This document shows positions 1-7,695 of a stretch of DNA of 20,283 nucleotides, piece after piece. The first letter of the stretch is position 1, and each line of letters starts with the position of its first letter. Source of the stretch: a virus; the IMG/VR virus record IMGVR_UViG_3300047557_000291, positions 1 through 20,283 of that record. One strand, written 5' to 3'. Made by a program: the position numbers and the translations under genes. Below the pieces are notes generated by a model. It searched no databases. It was not told the DNA's origin and saw nothing but the letters and a program-made list of their open reading frames with translations.

Positions 1-513
1 AGGCATAGGGTTCCCACGCATCAGGTTAGGATTTGCTTGAGGACGAGGAGGCGCTTGCAAGGCATTTTGAGCGCCCATCAGCGTCATTTGCGTAAGAACA
101 GGGTTCTCGCCAGTAAACGATTGAAATGCTTTAGGAATCTCAGAAATAGTCTGAGAAAAAGTAGGAGCAGCCATAGCCGGAGAGGCAACAGTCGAATAAC
201 CTAGTGGCATAGCTGCATTACCAGCCATAGGAGCAGCAGAAACCGCTGGCATATATGCAGAACTACCGGCAGCACCAGCAGGGATAGTTCCAGCGGTAAA
301 CATACCAGAACCACCAGCACCAGCCATACCAGCGCCACCACTAGGAGCAGCAGCAGCCAATTTAGACCCCGCCAATCCCTGAGCGCCACCTAGTACACTC
401 CCGCCAATGCCACCTAAAGCACCGCCAAGCAAAGCACCTTGCAGCGGATTGCGCTTATTCATCATACCGCCAATAGCAGAGCCAATAAGTATCGGAGCAG
501 CAGCAGCACCCAT
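1..513 (-). CDS. Internal-virion/DNA-ejection-like Gly/Ala-rich protein (3' end outside window)
   Basis: The frame opens at an ATG (513-511) and stays open for 171 codons to the left edge, so the C-terminus is missing. The first base of the ATG is also the last base of the upstream TAA (TAATG), implying coupled translation. The N-terminus is hydrophobic (residues 1-20) and is followed by a glycine-zipper-like stretch, GALLGGALGGIGG, around residues 26-38. After that come Ala/Met/Pro/Gly-rich low-complexity segments. I do not recognise a named family. Composition, and its place as the last gene after the tail genes, resemble internal virion or ejection proteins of short-tailed phages, which cross the host envelope at infection. 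That role is inferred. A structural tail protein is an alternative. Confidence 0.75.
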   Translation of the reverse strand, partial: MGAAAAPILIGSAIGGMMNKRNPLQGALLGGALGGIGGSVLGGAQGLAGSKLAAAAPSGGAGMAGAGGSGMFTAGTIPAGAAGSSAYMPAVSAAPMAGNAAMPLGYSTVASPAMAAPTFSQTISEIPKAFQSFTGENPVLTQMTLMGAQNALQAPPRPQANPNLMRGNPMP

Positions 514-1217
514 TATTTACCCCCTTGTGGAGTAGCAGTAGTCTTAGTCTCCAGAGGAGCGCCATAAAAGACATTAGCAGCCTGTTGCAGACGTTGCATC
601 GGCAGTTCTTGTGCAGCCAATTGGCCTTGGATTGCCTGTTGACCGTAAGCCTCTTGAGCCTGACCTGCTTGCAGGAGTCGCTGAATATCAGCATAGTCAG
701 CAGCCGCCATCTGTGGAGCAGCGCCAGCCGCAGCCATTTGACGGGCACGTTCAGCCTCAGCCGATTGGAAAGCTAGTTGACCACCCTGTTCAGCCATAGC
801 ACGAGCAAATACGTCTTGAGCGCGTCCCTCTTGTTCTGCCATAGCTCCAGAACCATAACGGCCCATCGAGGAAGCACGAGACTGTAAGCCCTGTACGCCT
901 TCTGTGAACTGCTCACGAGCCAGACGGTTAGACTGCTCCAAAGCACCCGCTAGGAATGGATTAACGCCTCGTCCTTGGATCGTAGCTAGTTGCTCTGCCT
1001 GTGCAGCACCCATCAGCGGAGAACCCATCTGAGCGCGTTGTGCAGCCGATTCAATGGCCTGTCGAGAAAATGCCGACTGTTCTGGAGCCAAGGTAGAAGG
1101 AGCCTCTGGCATCCCTTGATAAAGCCGTTTAGCCTCACCCAGAGAATAAGTAATGTACGGCTTAAACTCCGGGCTTATCTCTGTCTTTGTTTCTTCGCGT
1201 CCGCCGCCACCACTCAT
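513..1217 (-). CDS. Ala/Gln-rich internal-virion-like protein, 234 aa
   Basis: The reading frame extends upstream to 1298 through a non-ATG codon. I place the start at the ATG at 1217, where GAGGT (1223-1227) lies 5 nt upstream and the preceding gene ends at 1219. The protein starts MSGGGG, then a conserved-looking region with EFKPYITYSLGEAKRLY near residues 17-31. The rest is long, Ala/Gln/Glu-rich and mostly helical (residues about 45-220), with many AQ, AAE and QEG runs and no Cys. I have seen this layout (Gly-rich start, EFKPYI, Ala-rich helices) in proteins encoded at the end of podovirus tail modules, where they are taken to be internal core or ejection proteins. The function is inferred from composition and position. 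Confidence 0.85.
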   Translation of the reverse strand: MSGGGGREETKTEISPEFKPYITYSLGEAKRLYQGMPEAPSTLAPEQSAFSRQAIESAAQRAQMGSPLMGAAQAEQLATIQGRGVNPFLAGALEQSNRLAREQFTEGVQGLQSRASSMGRYGSGAMAEQEGRAQDVFARAMAEQGGQLAFQSAEAERARQMAAAGAAPQMAAADYADIQRLLQAGQAQEAYGQQAIQGQLAAQELPMQRLQQAANVFYGAPLETKTTATPQGGK

Positions 1218-1218
1218 A

Positions 1219-1620
1219 TCACACCTCGCATATCCATTTTCGAGGCCGGAATCCATAAGCCTTAGCCCTACGATTCCAACCCGGTCTATGACTAGCAAAT
1301 GTCAAATATTTAACGTTTGCTTCCCTAGCCATATTTTTTATAAATTGTAAACCTTTTTGCACCACTTGATAATCATTTTCTAACGTCCATGCCGCCCAAA
1401 CGTGCAATTCCTCGCCCATTGGCTGCAAGATAAAGAAGCCATAAAAATGGTTATTCTCTAGTACCACCCACAGCATCGCCTTTTGGTTCCAGCAATCCGT
1501 GTATACGTCTTCAGGTATCCAGTTTTCAGGGCTTCTGCCCTTGATTTTGTCCAAACCAGCCCGGATACTAGGCCACCATTTGCGGAGATCATCCACAGGA
1601 ATATGTTTAAATTCTGTCAT
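1219..1620 (-). CDS. GNAT-fold protein, T7 gp13-like
   Basis: 133 aa. Seen: WIPEDVY (34-40), a hydrophobic strand AMLWVVLE (48-55), GFFILQ (61-66), LHVWAAW (72-78), a helix of about 25 residues, then the strand YLTFAS and the loop HRPGWNRRAKAYGF (111-124). This strand-helix order and the final R-x-G-W-x-R-x-A-x-x-x-GF are typical of small phage GNAT-like proteins, including those annotated as internal virion protein A of T7-like phages. The classical acetyl-CoA loop (Q/RxxGxG/A) is not obvious, so it may be structural rather than catalytic. It starts in an ATGA overlap with the upstream gene (1620-1617). Its position between tail and internal-virion-like genes favours a virion role (inference). 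Confidence 0.8.
   Translation of the reverse strand: MTEFKHIPVDDLRKWWPSIRAGLDKIKGRSPENWIPEDVYTDCWNQKAMLWVVLENNHFYGFFILQPMGEELHVWAAWTLENDYQVVQKGLQFIKNMAREANVKYLTFASHRPGWNRRAKAYGFRPRKWICEV
1223..1227 (-). promoter_or_regulatory. Shine-Dalgarno that sets the 1217 start
   Basis: GAGGT on the minus strand, 5 nt before the ATG at 1217-1215. It overlaps the last codons of the GNAT-fold gene (stop TGA 1221-1219). No comparable site precedes the upstream alternative start near 1298, so the longer frame is probably not used. Confidence 0.7.
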
Positions 1621-2405
1621 CCCACAATTATATAACCGTAGGTCTTATTCGCAGTGTCATTCGCCCAGTGAGATATAGTTGCTTGCCCTTGTTGCTGGCT
1701 TGAAACATACAAGTTTGTTGTTGCAGCAGGAGCCACATAGCTCATCGTTACAATGGCAGACGGAATTGATGGTCTTGTCGGGCTTGTACTTGTTCCAAAA
1801 TGCTCAAGCGAAACACCAATGTCAGTCGTTCTCCACATGATCTGAACATAGTCATTAGCGTTCATTTCCATAAAGAAATTCATCGCGGCAATTAAGTGAG
1901 AAGGATCGCCAGTACTTTTCCTAGCTGGCATGTGAAACCGGCTATTAGATCCGGCAACATCAGTACCGTTCTTGCGGAACCAGATGTCTATATCCTGACC
2001 ATCATTGGTGGTGTTTTTAAATTGAAAACTAAACTGTATGTTATATATCCCGTAGTTTCTGACATTTAGCCTAGAACTGTTGGATACATATATTCCGTTA
2101 CTGTAATCTGTTGTGTTATAGGTAACAGCATAAGCTGTTGTCGTATTGGCAGCAGTTTGGTCTGTAGTGTCCTGAAACGCTCCATAAGGCGCTGAATCTT
2201 CTTCTGCCTCATCAGATACCGGAACAAAGAAAATCAGGCTGTCGTAGCCTATACGCTCATCAAATAGGGTAGTTGTGGTGGCATTGCCGGTTGCTAGGGT
2301 AATCTCGCCAGAATTATTGGTCTTACCGTCCATAATCCCACGGACTACCTCAGCAACGGCTCGCTGATCCCCTCCAAATGGCGGTAATGTGCGGAATTGC
2401 CTCAT
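1617..2405 (-). CDS. Tail-associated protein with jelly-roll-like C-terminal region
   Basis: 262 aa. The N-terminus begins MRQFRTLPPFGGDQRAVAEV and looks like a virion-attachment segment. Residues about 35-60 (LATGNATTTTLFDERIGYDS) read as beta structure. Residues about 115-205 contain alternating strands (YNIQFSFQFKN, DIDIWFRKNG, MNFFMEMNANDYVQIMWR) spaced as in C1q/TNF-like trimeric jelly rolls often found in phage fibres and spikes. The ATG overlaps the stop of the upstream hub gene (ATGA, 2405-2402). Position and fold suggest a receptor-facing or tail-tip protein. The exact part is not assignable from sequence alone. Confidence 0.78.
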   Translation of the reverse strand: MRQFRTLPPFGGDQRAVAEVVRGIMDGKTNNSGEITLATGNATTTTLFDERIGYDSLIFFVPVSDEAEEDSAPYGAFQDTTDQTAANTTTAYAVTYNTTDYSNGIYVSNSSRLNVRNYGIYNIQFSFQFKNTTNDGQDIDIWFRKNGTDVAGSNSRFHMPARKSTGDPSHLIAAMNFFMEMNANDYVQIMWRTTDIGVSLEHFGTSTSPTRPSIPSAIVTMSYVAPAATTNLYVSSQQQGQATISHWANDTANKTYGYIIVG

Positions 2406-3820
2406 CGATCACCCTGTTTCACAACACTAAGCTCTAAACCAAAGGCTGTTTCCCAGTTAGCACCAGTAGGAGTCAGTCTTAGACGATGATATTCGCCATT
2501 ACTCCGCAAGCTCACACGGTTTTCAGCGTCTGGCGCAACATCTGCGCTAAATTCCACCTGTTCAGCAAGACTATCCCGGCTAGAAATAGCGATTAGACCG
2601 CTACCTTTGTCCACAATCGGCCTTGCCAGCGTCACAGTAGACCGTCCTACGTCAATATCACCCGTTGTTATGTTGGCAGTCTTGGGCTGACCAGAGAAAG
2701 AAATGATCTTTTGACCAGAAACACCCGCAAATAGCAGTTGTCCACCAGCAAACACACGAGAGTCGAGTGGAATATCCAAGGCATCAATGCTTGTATTGTA
2801 GTTATCTACCTGTTCTAACGTAGCAGAAGGTGTTAGCACATAAGCAATAGATGTAGCAGTTGTCTCTGCATACGACCACTTATCTAAATCAATGGAATAC
2901 ATCAGCAGATTCTTACCGCCAAACGTATTGTTAAACTTCCATATTACTAATTTGTTAACAGGATCGACCGTAGCGCTCATTCCTGTAAATATCTCATTGG
3001 GAATAGCGTTTTCAAAAAACCAGCGGTTTACTTTCTCAGTACCTATATTTTTTGTAGATTGACCATCACAGACATAAAAACCATCGTCAGCAAGGAAATA
3101 GGTCAAGTTACCGTATTGAGCAATAGAGCCGTTAGAAATACAGCCCAAAGACCTAGAAATAGCGTCAAACTGGAAAAAGAAAGGAGAGCCAGCATAGCTC
3201 ATCCGGTAGATAGCACGCTCTAGGAAGATCAAGCCGTACTCACCACCAGCAATGCCAGTAATATCACCGCCATCAGGCAGAATCTGGCTATCAGACTGAG
3301 AAGCAGCAGCAGGTGTCCAGTCTGTCTCATCATTAATATCAGACCAGTAAACCTTGCTCGTATCCGTCCCGTCATTCGCAGCCACCACAAAGTCACGAAC
3401 AACCGTTACGTACTTGGCAATAGGGGCATCAGCAGACAAGTTGGCAAAATTAGTAGACGAGTTTAGCGTCCATGCTTGCAGCTTATTCTGACCATTAGCC
3501 AGAATCATCTTAGGGCCAAACTGCGTTACATCCCAACCCTCTACAGCCGTATATCCTGTAGTCGTAGCTGCATCAAGACTGGCATCATTGCTGTCAAACT
3601 TGTAAATCTGAGTAGCACTAGCAGCAAATAAGGTACTAGCCCCACCGAACTTACCAGCAAAGGTAATCAGCAGGTTTGCCCCGGCAGCATCAGAATAATC
3701 AGCTTCACTCTTAATCGGCGCATAACCGTTAGCAACTGGATAACAGTTTTTAGCGTCTGTTACAGCACCTGTAACCCCCGGCTGATCTGGTAACCATTCA
3801 CCAAATGCTATTTTTTGCAT
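2402..3820 (-). CDS. Tail hub/nozzle (packaged-DNA stabilisation-like) protein
   Basis: 472 aa. Begins MQKIAFGEWLPDQPGVTGAV, followed by DAKNCYPVANGYAPIKS; this opening is shared by a widespread podovirus tail family that I associate with P22 gp10-like hubs and SU10-type nozzles. The middle of the protein is repeated short beta strands with aromatic turns (VYWSDINDETDW, LIFLERAIYRMSY, YFLADDGFYVCDG, DKWSYAETT), fitting a beta-propeller-like hub. The C-terminal ~80 residues look like a separate beta domain (VEFSADVAPDAENRVSLRS). The role would be to close the tail channel below the adaptor and carry fibres. Length and position fit. The hub-versus-nozzle distinction is uncertain. Confidence 0.82.
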   Translation of the reverse strand: MQKIAFGEWLPDQPGVTGAVTDAKNCYPVANGYAPIKSEADYSDAAGANLLITFAGKFGGASTLFAASATQIYKFDSNDASLDAATTTGYTAVEGWDVTQFGPKMILANGQNKLQAWTLNSSTNFANLSADAPIAKYVTVVRDFVVAANDGTDTSKVYWSDINDETDWTPAAASQSDSQILPDGGDITGIAGGEYGLIFLERAIYRMSYAGSPFFFQFDAISRSLGCISNGSIAQYGNLTYFLADDGFYVCDGQSTKNIGTEKVNRWFFENAIPNEIFTGMSATVDPVNKLVIWKFNNTFGGKNLLMYSIDLDKWSYAETTATSIAYVLTPSATLEQVDNYNTSIDALDIPLDSRVFAGGQLLFAGVSGQKIISFSGQPKTANITTGDIDVGRSTVTLARPIVDKGSGLIAISSRDSLAEQVEFSADVAPDAENRVSLRSNGEYHRLRLTPTGANWETAFGLELSVVKQGDR

Positions 3821-3823
3821 TAT

Positions 3824-4057
3824 TTAAATCCCCAAAGCGGCTTTAATCTCGTCAGGTGTTGCTGCTGCATCAATCTGTGTTTGGATAGCTGCGTACTTCT
3901 CACGGATAGCCTGACGAGCAGTCTCAGCACCTTCTACTGCGCCCGGAATCTGCTTTGCTATAGCTTCGTCGTAAGGCTTGAATTCCTCAGCCCTAGCAGC
4001 ACGACGCATATCGTGACCAATGTTCTTAGCTTTAGTTAAGTCGATTACGAGACCCAT
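3824..4057 (-). CDS. Small helical tail-module protein, 77 aa
   Basis: Two in-frame ATGs exist. The first (4063) lies only 1 nt after GGAGC. The second (4057) has GGAG (4065-4068) at 7 nt spacing, so I prefer MGLVIDLTK as the start. The protein is mostly charged helix (KNIGHDMRRAARAEEFKPYD, then ETARQAIREKYAAIQTQIDAA) and ends TPDEIKAALGI. It resembles small proteins found next to fibre genes whose ends read DLTKAK...TPEELKA, but I cannot name the family. It overlaps the upstream 63-aa gene and is followed 3 nt later by the hub gene. Chaperone for the fibre or an adaptor-like role is speculation. Confidence 0.75.
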   Translation of the reverse strand: MGLVIDLTKAKNIGHDMRRAARAEEFKPYDEAIAKQIPGAVEGAETARQAIREKYAAIQTQIDAAATPDEIKAALGI

Positions 4058-4236
4058 GACCATGCTCCACGAAATGTACGATCTGAAGGAATATCTGCTA
4101 CGTCTACGATCTCGTAAGGCTTACCCTCTGGAACATCCTTAGCAGCGATTTCCTCAATGGTTAAGCCACACTCAGCGGCAGGAATAATCACTGCGACACC
4201 GCCATTATCTGTTGGGTAAATGATTCGTTGGTTCAT
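4045..4236 (-). CDS. Small conserved tail-module protein, 63 aa
   Basis: Starts at ATG 4236 with AGGA 6 nt upstream, in the 9-nt gap after the fibre gene. Sequence features: MNQRIIYPTDNGGVAVIIPA, then GLTIEEIAAKDVP, YEIVDVADIPSDRTFRGAW. I recognise this pattern (IIYP..GGVAVI, E.IAAKDVP, DIP.DRTFR.AW) from many phages, where it sits right after tail fibre genes and is left as hypothetical. A tail-fibre accessory or assembly role would fit the position but is not shown. It overlaps the next gene by 13-19 nt depending on which start that gene uses. Confidence 0.8.
   Translation of the reverse strand: MNQRIIYPTDNGGVAVIIPAAECGLTIEEIAAKDVPEGKPYEIVDVADIPSDRTFRGAWSWVS
4065..4068 (-). promoter_or_regulatory. 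Shine-Dalgarno favouring the 4057 start
   Basis: GGAG on the minus strand, inside the end of the 63-aa gene. Spacing to the ATG at 4057 is 7 nt, against 1 nt to the ATG at 4063. Confidence 0.55.
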
Positions 4237-4245
4237 GGTTAGTCC

Positions 4246-5475
4246 TTAGCGGAAAACGGCAATATTCACTTGGGCTGGGTCTAATTGCGAAAAAGTGCTT
4301 GAATTTGCTGTTGCCATTCTAAAAGCAGATGATGTTCTGGCAGTTAAATCGCTGTAGTCTCTAATTCCATAAGCAGAACTAGTACCGCCAAGTAATCCAG
4401 TTACAGAATAATTCGCATCCGGCATAGCTGTCGTAAAGTTCACGGTATAGTCACCAGTACCGTTATCCGTGATGCTTGATACGTTACCGCTGGCTCTAAT
4501 AGCGACTGTACCTGTTCCGTTGAAATTCACCCATGCGCGGCAGCCGTATGCTGTGGCTACTGAGCCGTAACCAGAGTTAAATCCAAATGTACTTCCTGTT
4601 GCGTTTCCTGTAACTGTTGCAGCACTTCCTGTTGTATTCTGGTTAAGTGTAGGGACATCACCAGCCTGAATTGCGGACATCACAACGTTAGTGCCATTGC
4701 CACGCAAATACTGACCTGAAGTAACAGCGCCAGCAAATGAATTCATCGCCGCTTGTGCAGTTGTTTGACCTGTACCACCATTTCCTAAAGGTAAAGTTCC
4801 TGTCACTGCATTAGTAGAAGCCAAATTAACGGCGCCAAAACCAAGAGCAGTACCAGAACGTCTTAATACTTGATTGTCACTCGCAGCAGCAATGCTTGCT
4901 ACATCACCGGTTGCGTTTCCTGTAACACCAAGAACAGAAAGCGCAGAACCTTGAGTAAGGTTTGCAAATGGTAAATCACCTGTAACGCCATTAGACAAAT
5001 CTATCTGAGACCATGCTGGATTGTTACTTGTTCCAGTATTTGCTAAATAGCGTGTGGCAGTAGTATTTTTGGCAAGCCTTGAGAATGTGTCAGTGCCAGA
5101 TGCATAAAGAATATCGCCCTGAGTTGCTCCCATGCTAGCAGTATCTATTGTTGCACCATCAACATATACAGAGCGACCAGCAGGATATGTCACAAATACA
5201 TCTTTAGTTCCAGCAGAAAAAGTAGTTTTAGTCGGAGCGCCAGCACTAGAAGCTAATACTGTGTCACGAGAAAGAGTCGTTCCAGACGATGTGTATGTGC
5301 CAATACCTATTTCCCACTCAGACGTTCCTTGACCGGCAATAACGTAATAAGTTGTATTGCCATTTCCAACAACGGAAAATGACTGGAAACCAGATGCAGC
5401 ACCAGCAAGTGTAATAGTACCTGTACCAGTGGTAGTCGTTGTTTCTTTTACTCTATCAGCTAAAACAAGAGCCAT
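4246..5475 (-). CDS. Tail fibre protein
   Basis: 409 aa. N-terminus [19 protein letters not shown], then a beta-rich attachment domain to about residue 105 ([34 protein letters not shown]). Residues about 130-300 are a low-complexity shaft rich in Thr, Gly, Asn and Ala with fibre motifs such as [18 protein letters not shown] and two copies of VTGNAT. The C-terminal ~110 residues (from [19 protein letters not shown] to NIAVFR) form a distinct compact domain, likely the receptor-binding tip. Thr/Ser/Asn-rich composition and the shaft motif are typical of phage fibres. Its ATG shares one base with the upstream stop (TAATG). Next to it are other probable receptor-facing proteins. Confidence 0.88.
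   Translation of the reverse strand: MALVLADRVKETTTTTGTGTITLAGAASGFQSFSVVGNGNTTYYVIAGQGTSEWEIGIGTYTSSGTTLSRDTVLASSAGAPTKTTFSAGTKDVFVTYPAGRSVYVDGATIDTASMGATQGDILYASGTDTFSRLAKNTTATRYLANTGTSNNPAWSQIDLSNGVTGDLPFANLTQGSALSVLGVTGNATGDVASIAAASDNQVLRRSGTALGFGAVNLASTNAVTGTLPLGNGGTGQTTAQAAMNSFAGAVTSGQYLRGNGTNVVMSAIQAGDVPTLNQNTTGSAATVTGNATGSTFGFNSGYGSVATAYGCRAWVNFNGTGTVAIRASGNVSSITDNGTGDYTVNFTTAMPDANYSVTGLLGGTSSAYGIRDYSDLTARTSSAFRMATANSSTFSQLDPAQVNIAVFR
4598..4614. repeat. 17-nt direct repeat, copy 1 (fibre shaft)
   Basis: GTTGCGTTTCCTGTAAC on the plus strand, identical to 4910-4926, 312 bp apart (an exact multiple of 3). On the coding strand both encode the VTGNAT motif. Recombination between them would remove 104 residues of shaft and keep the frame. 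Confidence 0.8.
4910..4926. repeat. 17-nt direct repeat, copy 2 (fibre shaft)
   Basis: Identical to 4598-4614 and in the same reading frame within the fibre gene. Probably reflects shaft motif repetition rather than a mobile sequence. Confidence 0.8.
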
Positions 5476-6128
5476 TATTGCCTCATCCAGTTATCTGACC
5501 CAGCATTTACATTTGTCCAGCTATCAATACCAACTGCGCTGGTTGTCCAAACATTAGTAGTAGGAATTACATCAGACCATTCCTCGCCAATAATTTGACC
5601 ATTTGCATTTATATTTGCTAATACATTAATGTAACCAGCAGCAGAGAATATTGCATTAGCGTTACAATTTACCGTTGCAATTGCATTTACACTGGCATTT
5701 CCTTCGTAGATAACGCCGCCTAACGCAGTAACTATCGCTTCTCCAGTGATAGAACCAGATGCCATTCGGAATCTTATTCCGTCAGCAGTAACTGTTGCAT
5801 TACCTGTTATAGAAGCATCAGAAAATACTTCTCGTATCCCGTTAGCCGTAACAGTCGCAGTAACATTTATTGCGCCACTTGCGCCATAAATCGCTACGCC
5901 ATCCGCAGTTACGGTTGCAACTCCAATTACATTAGCATCAGCAAGATTTAGTTTTCCACCATTTGCCGTTACTGTAGCAAAACAACTTATGTCACCAGAA
6001 AAAAATTGAATTCTTGTACCTGATGCAGTAACTGTAGCAGTAGCATTAACACTTGCTTCACCAAATAGAACTAATCCACCACTTAACGAAGAAAATGGCG
6101 TTTCAGCAAATGAGCTAAATCCAAACAT
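5475..6128 (-). CDS. Repeat-containing tail protein (eight 20-residue repeats)
   Basis: 217 aa, ATG directly after the stop of the Gp80-like gene, with no strong Shine-Dalgarno. N-terminus [18 protein letters not shown] is a motif I know from phage tail-region proteins. Residues about 23-182 are eight tandem 20-residue units with consensus A-S-[IV]-x-x-x-A-T-V-T-A-[ND]-G followed by a variable hydrophobic segment. The C-terminal ~35 residues carry spaced tryptophans (EEWSDV, NVWTTS, DSWTNV, DNWMRQ). The regular beta-like repeat suggests a beta-helix or solenoid rod. With the fibre gene right after it (TAATG), I infer a fibre, spike or baseplate-linked part. No catalytic motif is visible. Confidence 0.8.
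   Translation of the reverse strand: MFGFSSFAETPFSSLSGGLVLFGEASVNATATVTASGTRIQFFSGDISCFATVTANGGKLNLADANVIGVATVTADGVAIYGASGAINVTATVTANGIREVFSDASITGNATVTADGIRFRMASGSITGEAIVTALGGVIYEGNASVNAIATVNCNANAIFSAAGYINVLANINANGQIIGEEWSDVIPTTNVWTTSAVGIDSWTNVNAGSDNWMRQ
5590..6070. repeat. Tandem 60-nt coding repeat, eight units
   Basis: The plus-strand word GC[AC]GT[TA]AC starts at 5725, 5785, 5845, 5905, 5965 and 6025, exactly 60 nt apart. Two weaker units are in register at 5665 and 5605. Units differ at many third positions, so the array is old or selected for protein period, not a fresh duplication. Outer limits are approximate. Confidence 0.85.
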
Positions 6129-6515
6129 TTAAGCCAAAGTCACCGACAAGCTGCCAATCGCAATCTTAAAGATGTCACCGTTATCAATGGTTTTGGACGT
6201 ATCCAGAGCAGTGTGATACAGCAGGTTGCCGCCAGTTAAAGCATCCTCAATGCCAATCCATCCCACGGTTCCCCATGAAGCGGTAGCTTGCGGAAACTCA
6301 ACCGCAGTGCTATTGGTAGATACTCCGTTACTAGGCGCACCAAAAGTAACAGCCTGACGAGCATAAGATCCACCAGAAACCTCAGTCCCTGTATCAGCAT
6401 CAGTCGGATCAGACGTATACAGGCCGACATAAACCGTTGCAGGACTCGTGTAGCTCGTATTACGCAAGGTAGCGTTAATCAGAGCCTGCTCTAGGTAATT
6501 TGACATCTCTGCCAT
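6129..6515 (-). CDS. Gp80-like tail fibre/virion protein
   Basis: 128 aa. Start ATG 6515 has GAGGAG 6 nt upstream, contained in the end of the inserted HNH gene. Motifs: MSNYLEQALINATLRNT (4-20), VYVGLYTSDPTDADTGTEV (28-46), GGSYARQAVTFG (48-59), then a Trp-containing strand ATASWGTVGWIGIEDA and a closing GDIFKIAIGSLSVTL. This pattern (LRNT..TSPATVYV.LYTSDPT) is a widespread phage virion family that I know as Gp80-like, often annotated tail fibre. It is a small beta-rich protein placed between the adaptor and the fibre genes. The specific virion location is not known to me. Confidence 0.82.
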   Translation of the reverse strand: MAEMSNYLEQALINATLRNTSYTSPATVYVGLYTSDPTDADTGTEVSGGSYARQAVTFGAPSNGVSTNSTAVEFPQATASWGTVGWIGIEDALTGGNLLYHTALDTSKTIDNGDIFKIAIGSLSVTLA

Positions 6516-6518
6516 GAT

Positions 6519-7067
6519 TTACTCCTCAAATGAATTCTGTTTACTACGGTTTTCAAACTGGGTTATAACTCTTAAATTCCAAGGAACATGAAGCCCACAT
6601 ACAGTTTTTCCCATCAATGGAACTATATGATCTACTTCATATTTAGTTCCTGTTTCCCTAGTCTTTAACCTTGCCTCAACGTAAAACTTTTGTATCTCTT
6701 GTTTTAATTCTTCATTAATCCATTTTGGAACCGCATTTCTCTTTGCAGCCCTTGCTAATGCTTGCCAAGCAAACTTTTTATGCTTTGTATTTTCGTAACA
6801 TCTTTTGCTTTTAATTGCATATTTTTCTTTATTATTTCTTTGCCATTCTATTGTTCTTTTTATTATTCTATCTTTGTTCTTTTCATAATTTTCATAATGA
6901 TATTGCATTGCTTTAGCTTTTTCTGCCTCAGCGTTTTTTTCGTACCATTCTTTTTTAGCCGCTTTAGAGCATTCTTTACACCAACGGTGTAGCCCGTCTT
7001 TATTTGCAGCACACTTAGAAAATACATTAAGCTGCTTATCAACATTGCATTTTGAGCAACGCTCCAC
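6519..7067 (-). CDS. HNH endonuclease with N-terminal zinc motif, inserted gene
   Basis: 182 aa, GTG start at 7067 with GAGGT 7 nt upstream (that site includes the adaptor's last codons). Zinc motif C4-x2-C7 and C30-x2-C33. A Lys/Glu-rich helical linker covers 35-110. The HNH core is at about 143-176: EVDHIVPL with D146-H147, then H160, N164 and N173 in LHVPWNLRVITQFENRSKQN. This is the usual HNH layout of DH, H/N and N-x8-N. The gene is visibly AT-richer than its neighbours, with Lys/Asn-rich codons. It sits between adaptor and tail gene without disrupting either, so a free-standing homing-type endonuclease is the best reading. Its target is unknown. Confidence 0.9.
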   Translation of the reverse strand: MERCSKCNVDKQLNVFSKCAANKDGLHRWCKECSKAAKKEWYEKNAEAEKAKAMQYHYENYEKNKDRIIKRTIEWQRNNKEKYAIKSKRCYENTKHKKFAWQALARAAKRNAVPKWINEELKQEIQKFYVEARLKTRETGTKYEVDHIVPLMGKTVCGLHVPWNLRVITQFENRSKQNSFEE

Positions 7068-7072
7068 TGATT

Positions 7073-7693
7073 TTACCTCACGTTATAAGACATTGCCATA
7101 GGCTGACCACTGTACTCACTAGACTGGTCAGCACTAGAAATAGACGCTATCGCCCGGTCATACAGAGAAGCCCAGACCTGCAATCTTGCATCGTTCATCA
7201 AGTACGGCTCAGCCTCAGCCAAAGACGCATACAGCAGGGCATCCGGGCAGTTAGCCAAGAAGACATTGCTTGTATTGGAGTCACTCAGCAGAGGAGGCTT
7301 GGCGTAATACAGCATCTGAGCCGTGTACGCAGTATCAGGAATAGGAGCAAACTGAAGCTCTGAGGCCAGAACCGTATAAGTCCGTGGGATACCAGACTCG
7401 GTAGCCCGTGTGCTTTGGTAGAAGCTATTAGGAGCCTCGTAGGAGACAGAGCTGATCGGGGTAGTCTTGAAGTGAATATCCCGCATCTCTAAGAAGTCTG
7501 TAGGAAGTCCCACAGTGGGATCACCGCCTGTCGTGTTAGCTGTAGCCACGACCAGCATCTGACGGATTCTCAGGTCTCGACGCAGACGCTCCTCAGCCAG
7601 CCGGATAAAATCAGGGATAACTGAGTTCAGGTCACTACGAGCTAGGTAGTTCGCTATCGTAGTCTTTAGGTCACTGTAGCTCGTAAATGCCAT
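7073..7693 (-). CDS. Head-tail adaptor protein (SU10-adaptor/gp11-like)
   Basis: 206 aa. The N-terminal helical segment MAFTSYSDLKTTIANYLARS is followed by VIPDFIRLAEERLRRDLRIRQM and a Gly/Thr loop. Then come LPTDFLEMRDIHF and the strand region ELQFAPIPDTAYTAQMLYY, and a C-terminal helical part (NCPDALLYASLAEAEPYLMND, WASLYDRAIASI). I recognise this as the adaptor family that forms the ring between portal and tail hub in short-tailed phages, related to T7 gp11 and P22 gp4. Length is typical. Its placement after capsid and before tail genes agrees. Confidence 0.9.
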   Translation of the reverse strand: MAFTSYSDLKTTIANYLARSDLNSVIPDFIRLAEERLRRDLRIRQMLVVATANTTGGDPTVGLPTDFLEMRDIHFKTTPISSVSYEAPNSFYQSTRATESGIPRTYTVLASELQFAPIPDTAYTAQMLYYAKPPLLSDSNTSNVFLANCPDALLYASLAEAEPYLMNDARLQVWASLYDRAIASISSADQSSEYSGQPMAMSYNVR

Positions 7694-7695
7694 GT

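Noticed and set aside
201-389. 62-codon Leu/Val-rich minus-strand frame that looks like a membrane protein
   Set aside because: Frame-shifted reading of the Gly/Ala-rich gene at 1-513, whose Gly/Ala codons become Leu/Val in this frame.
455-748. 97-codon minus-strand frame
   Set aside because: Out of frame with the two Ala/Gly-rich genes that explain this region; Leu/Cys/Arg-rich shadow of GCT/GCA repeats.
1218-1298. 27-residue N-terminal extension of the 513-1217 gene
   Set aside because: Overlaps the GNAT-fold gene in another frame; the ATG at 1217 has a good Shine-Dalgarno and starts the MSGGGG opening.
5590-6070. CRISPR-like array
   Set aside because: The 60-nt period lies wholly within a translated gene and repeats vary at third codon positions, so it is a protein repeat.
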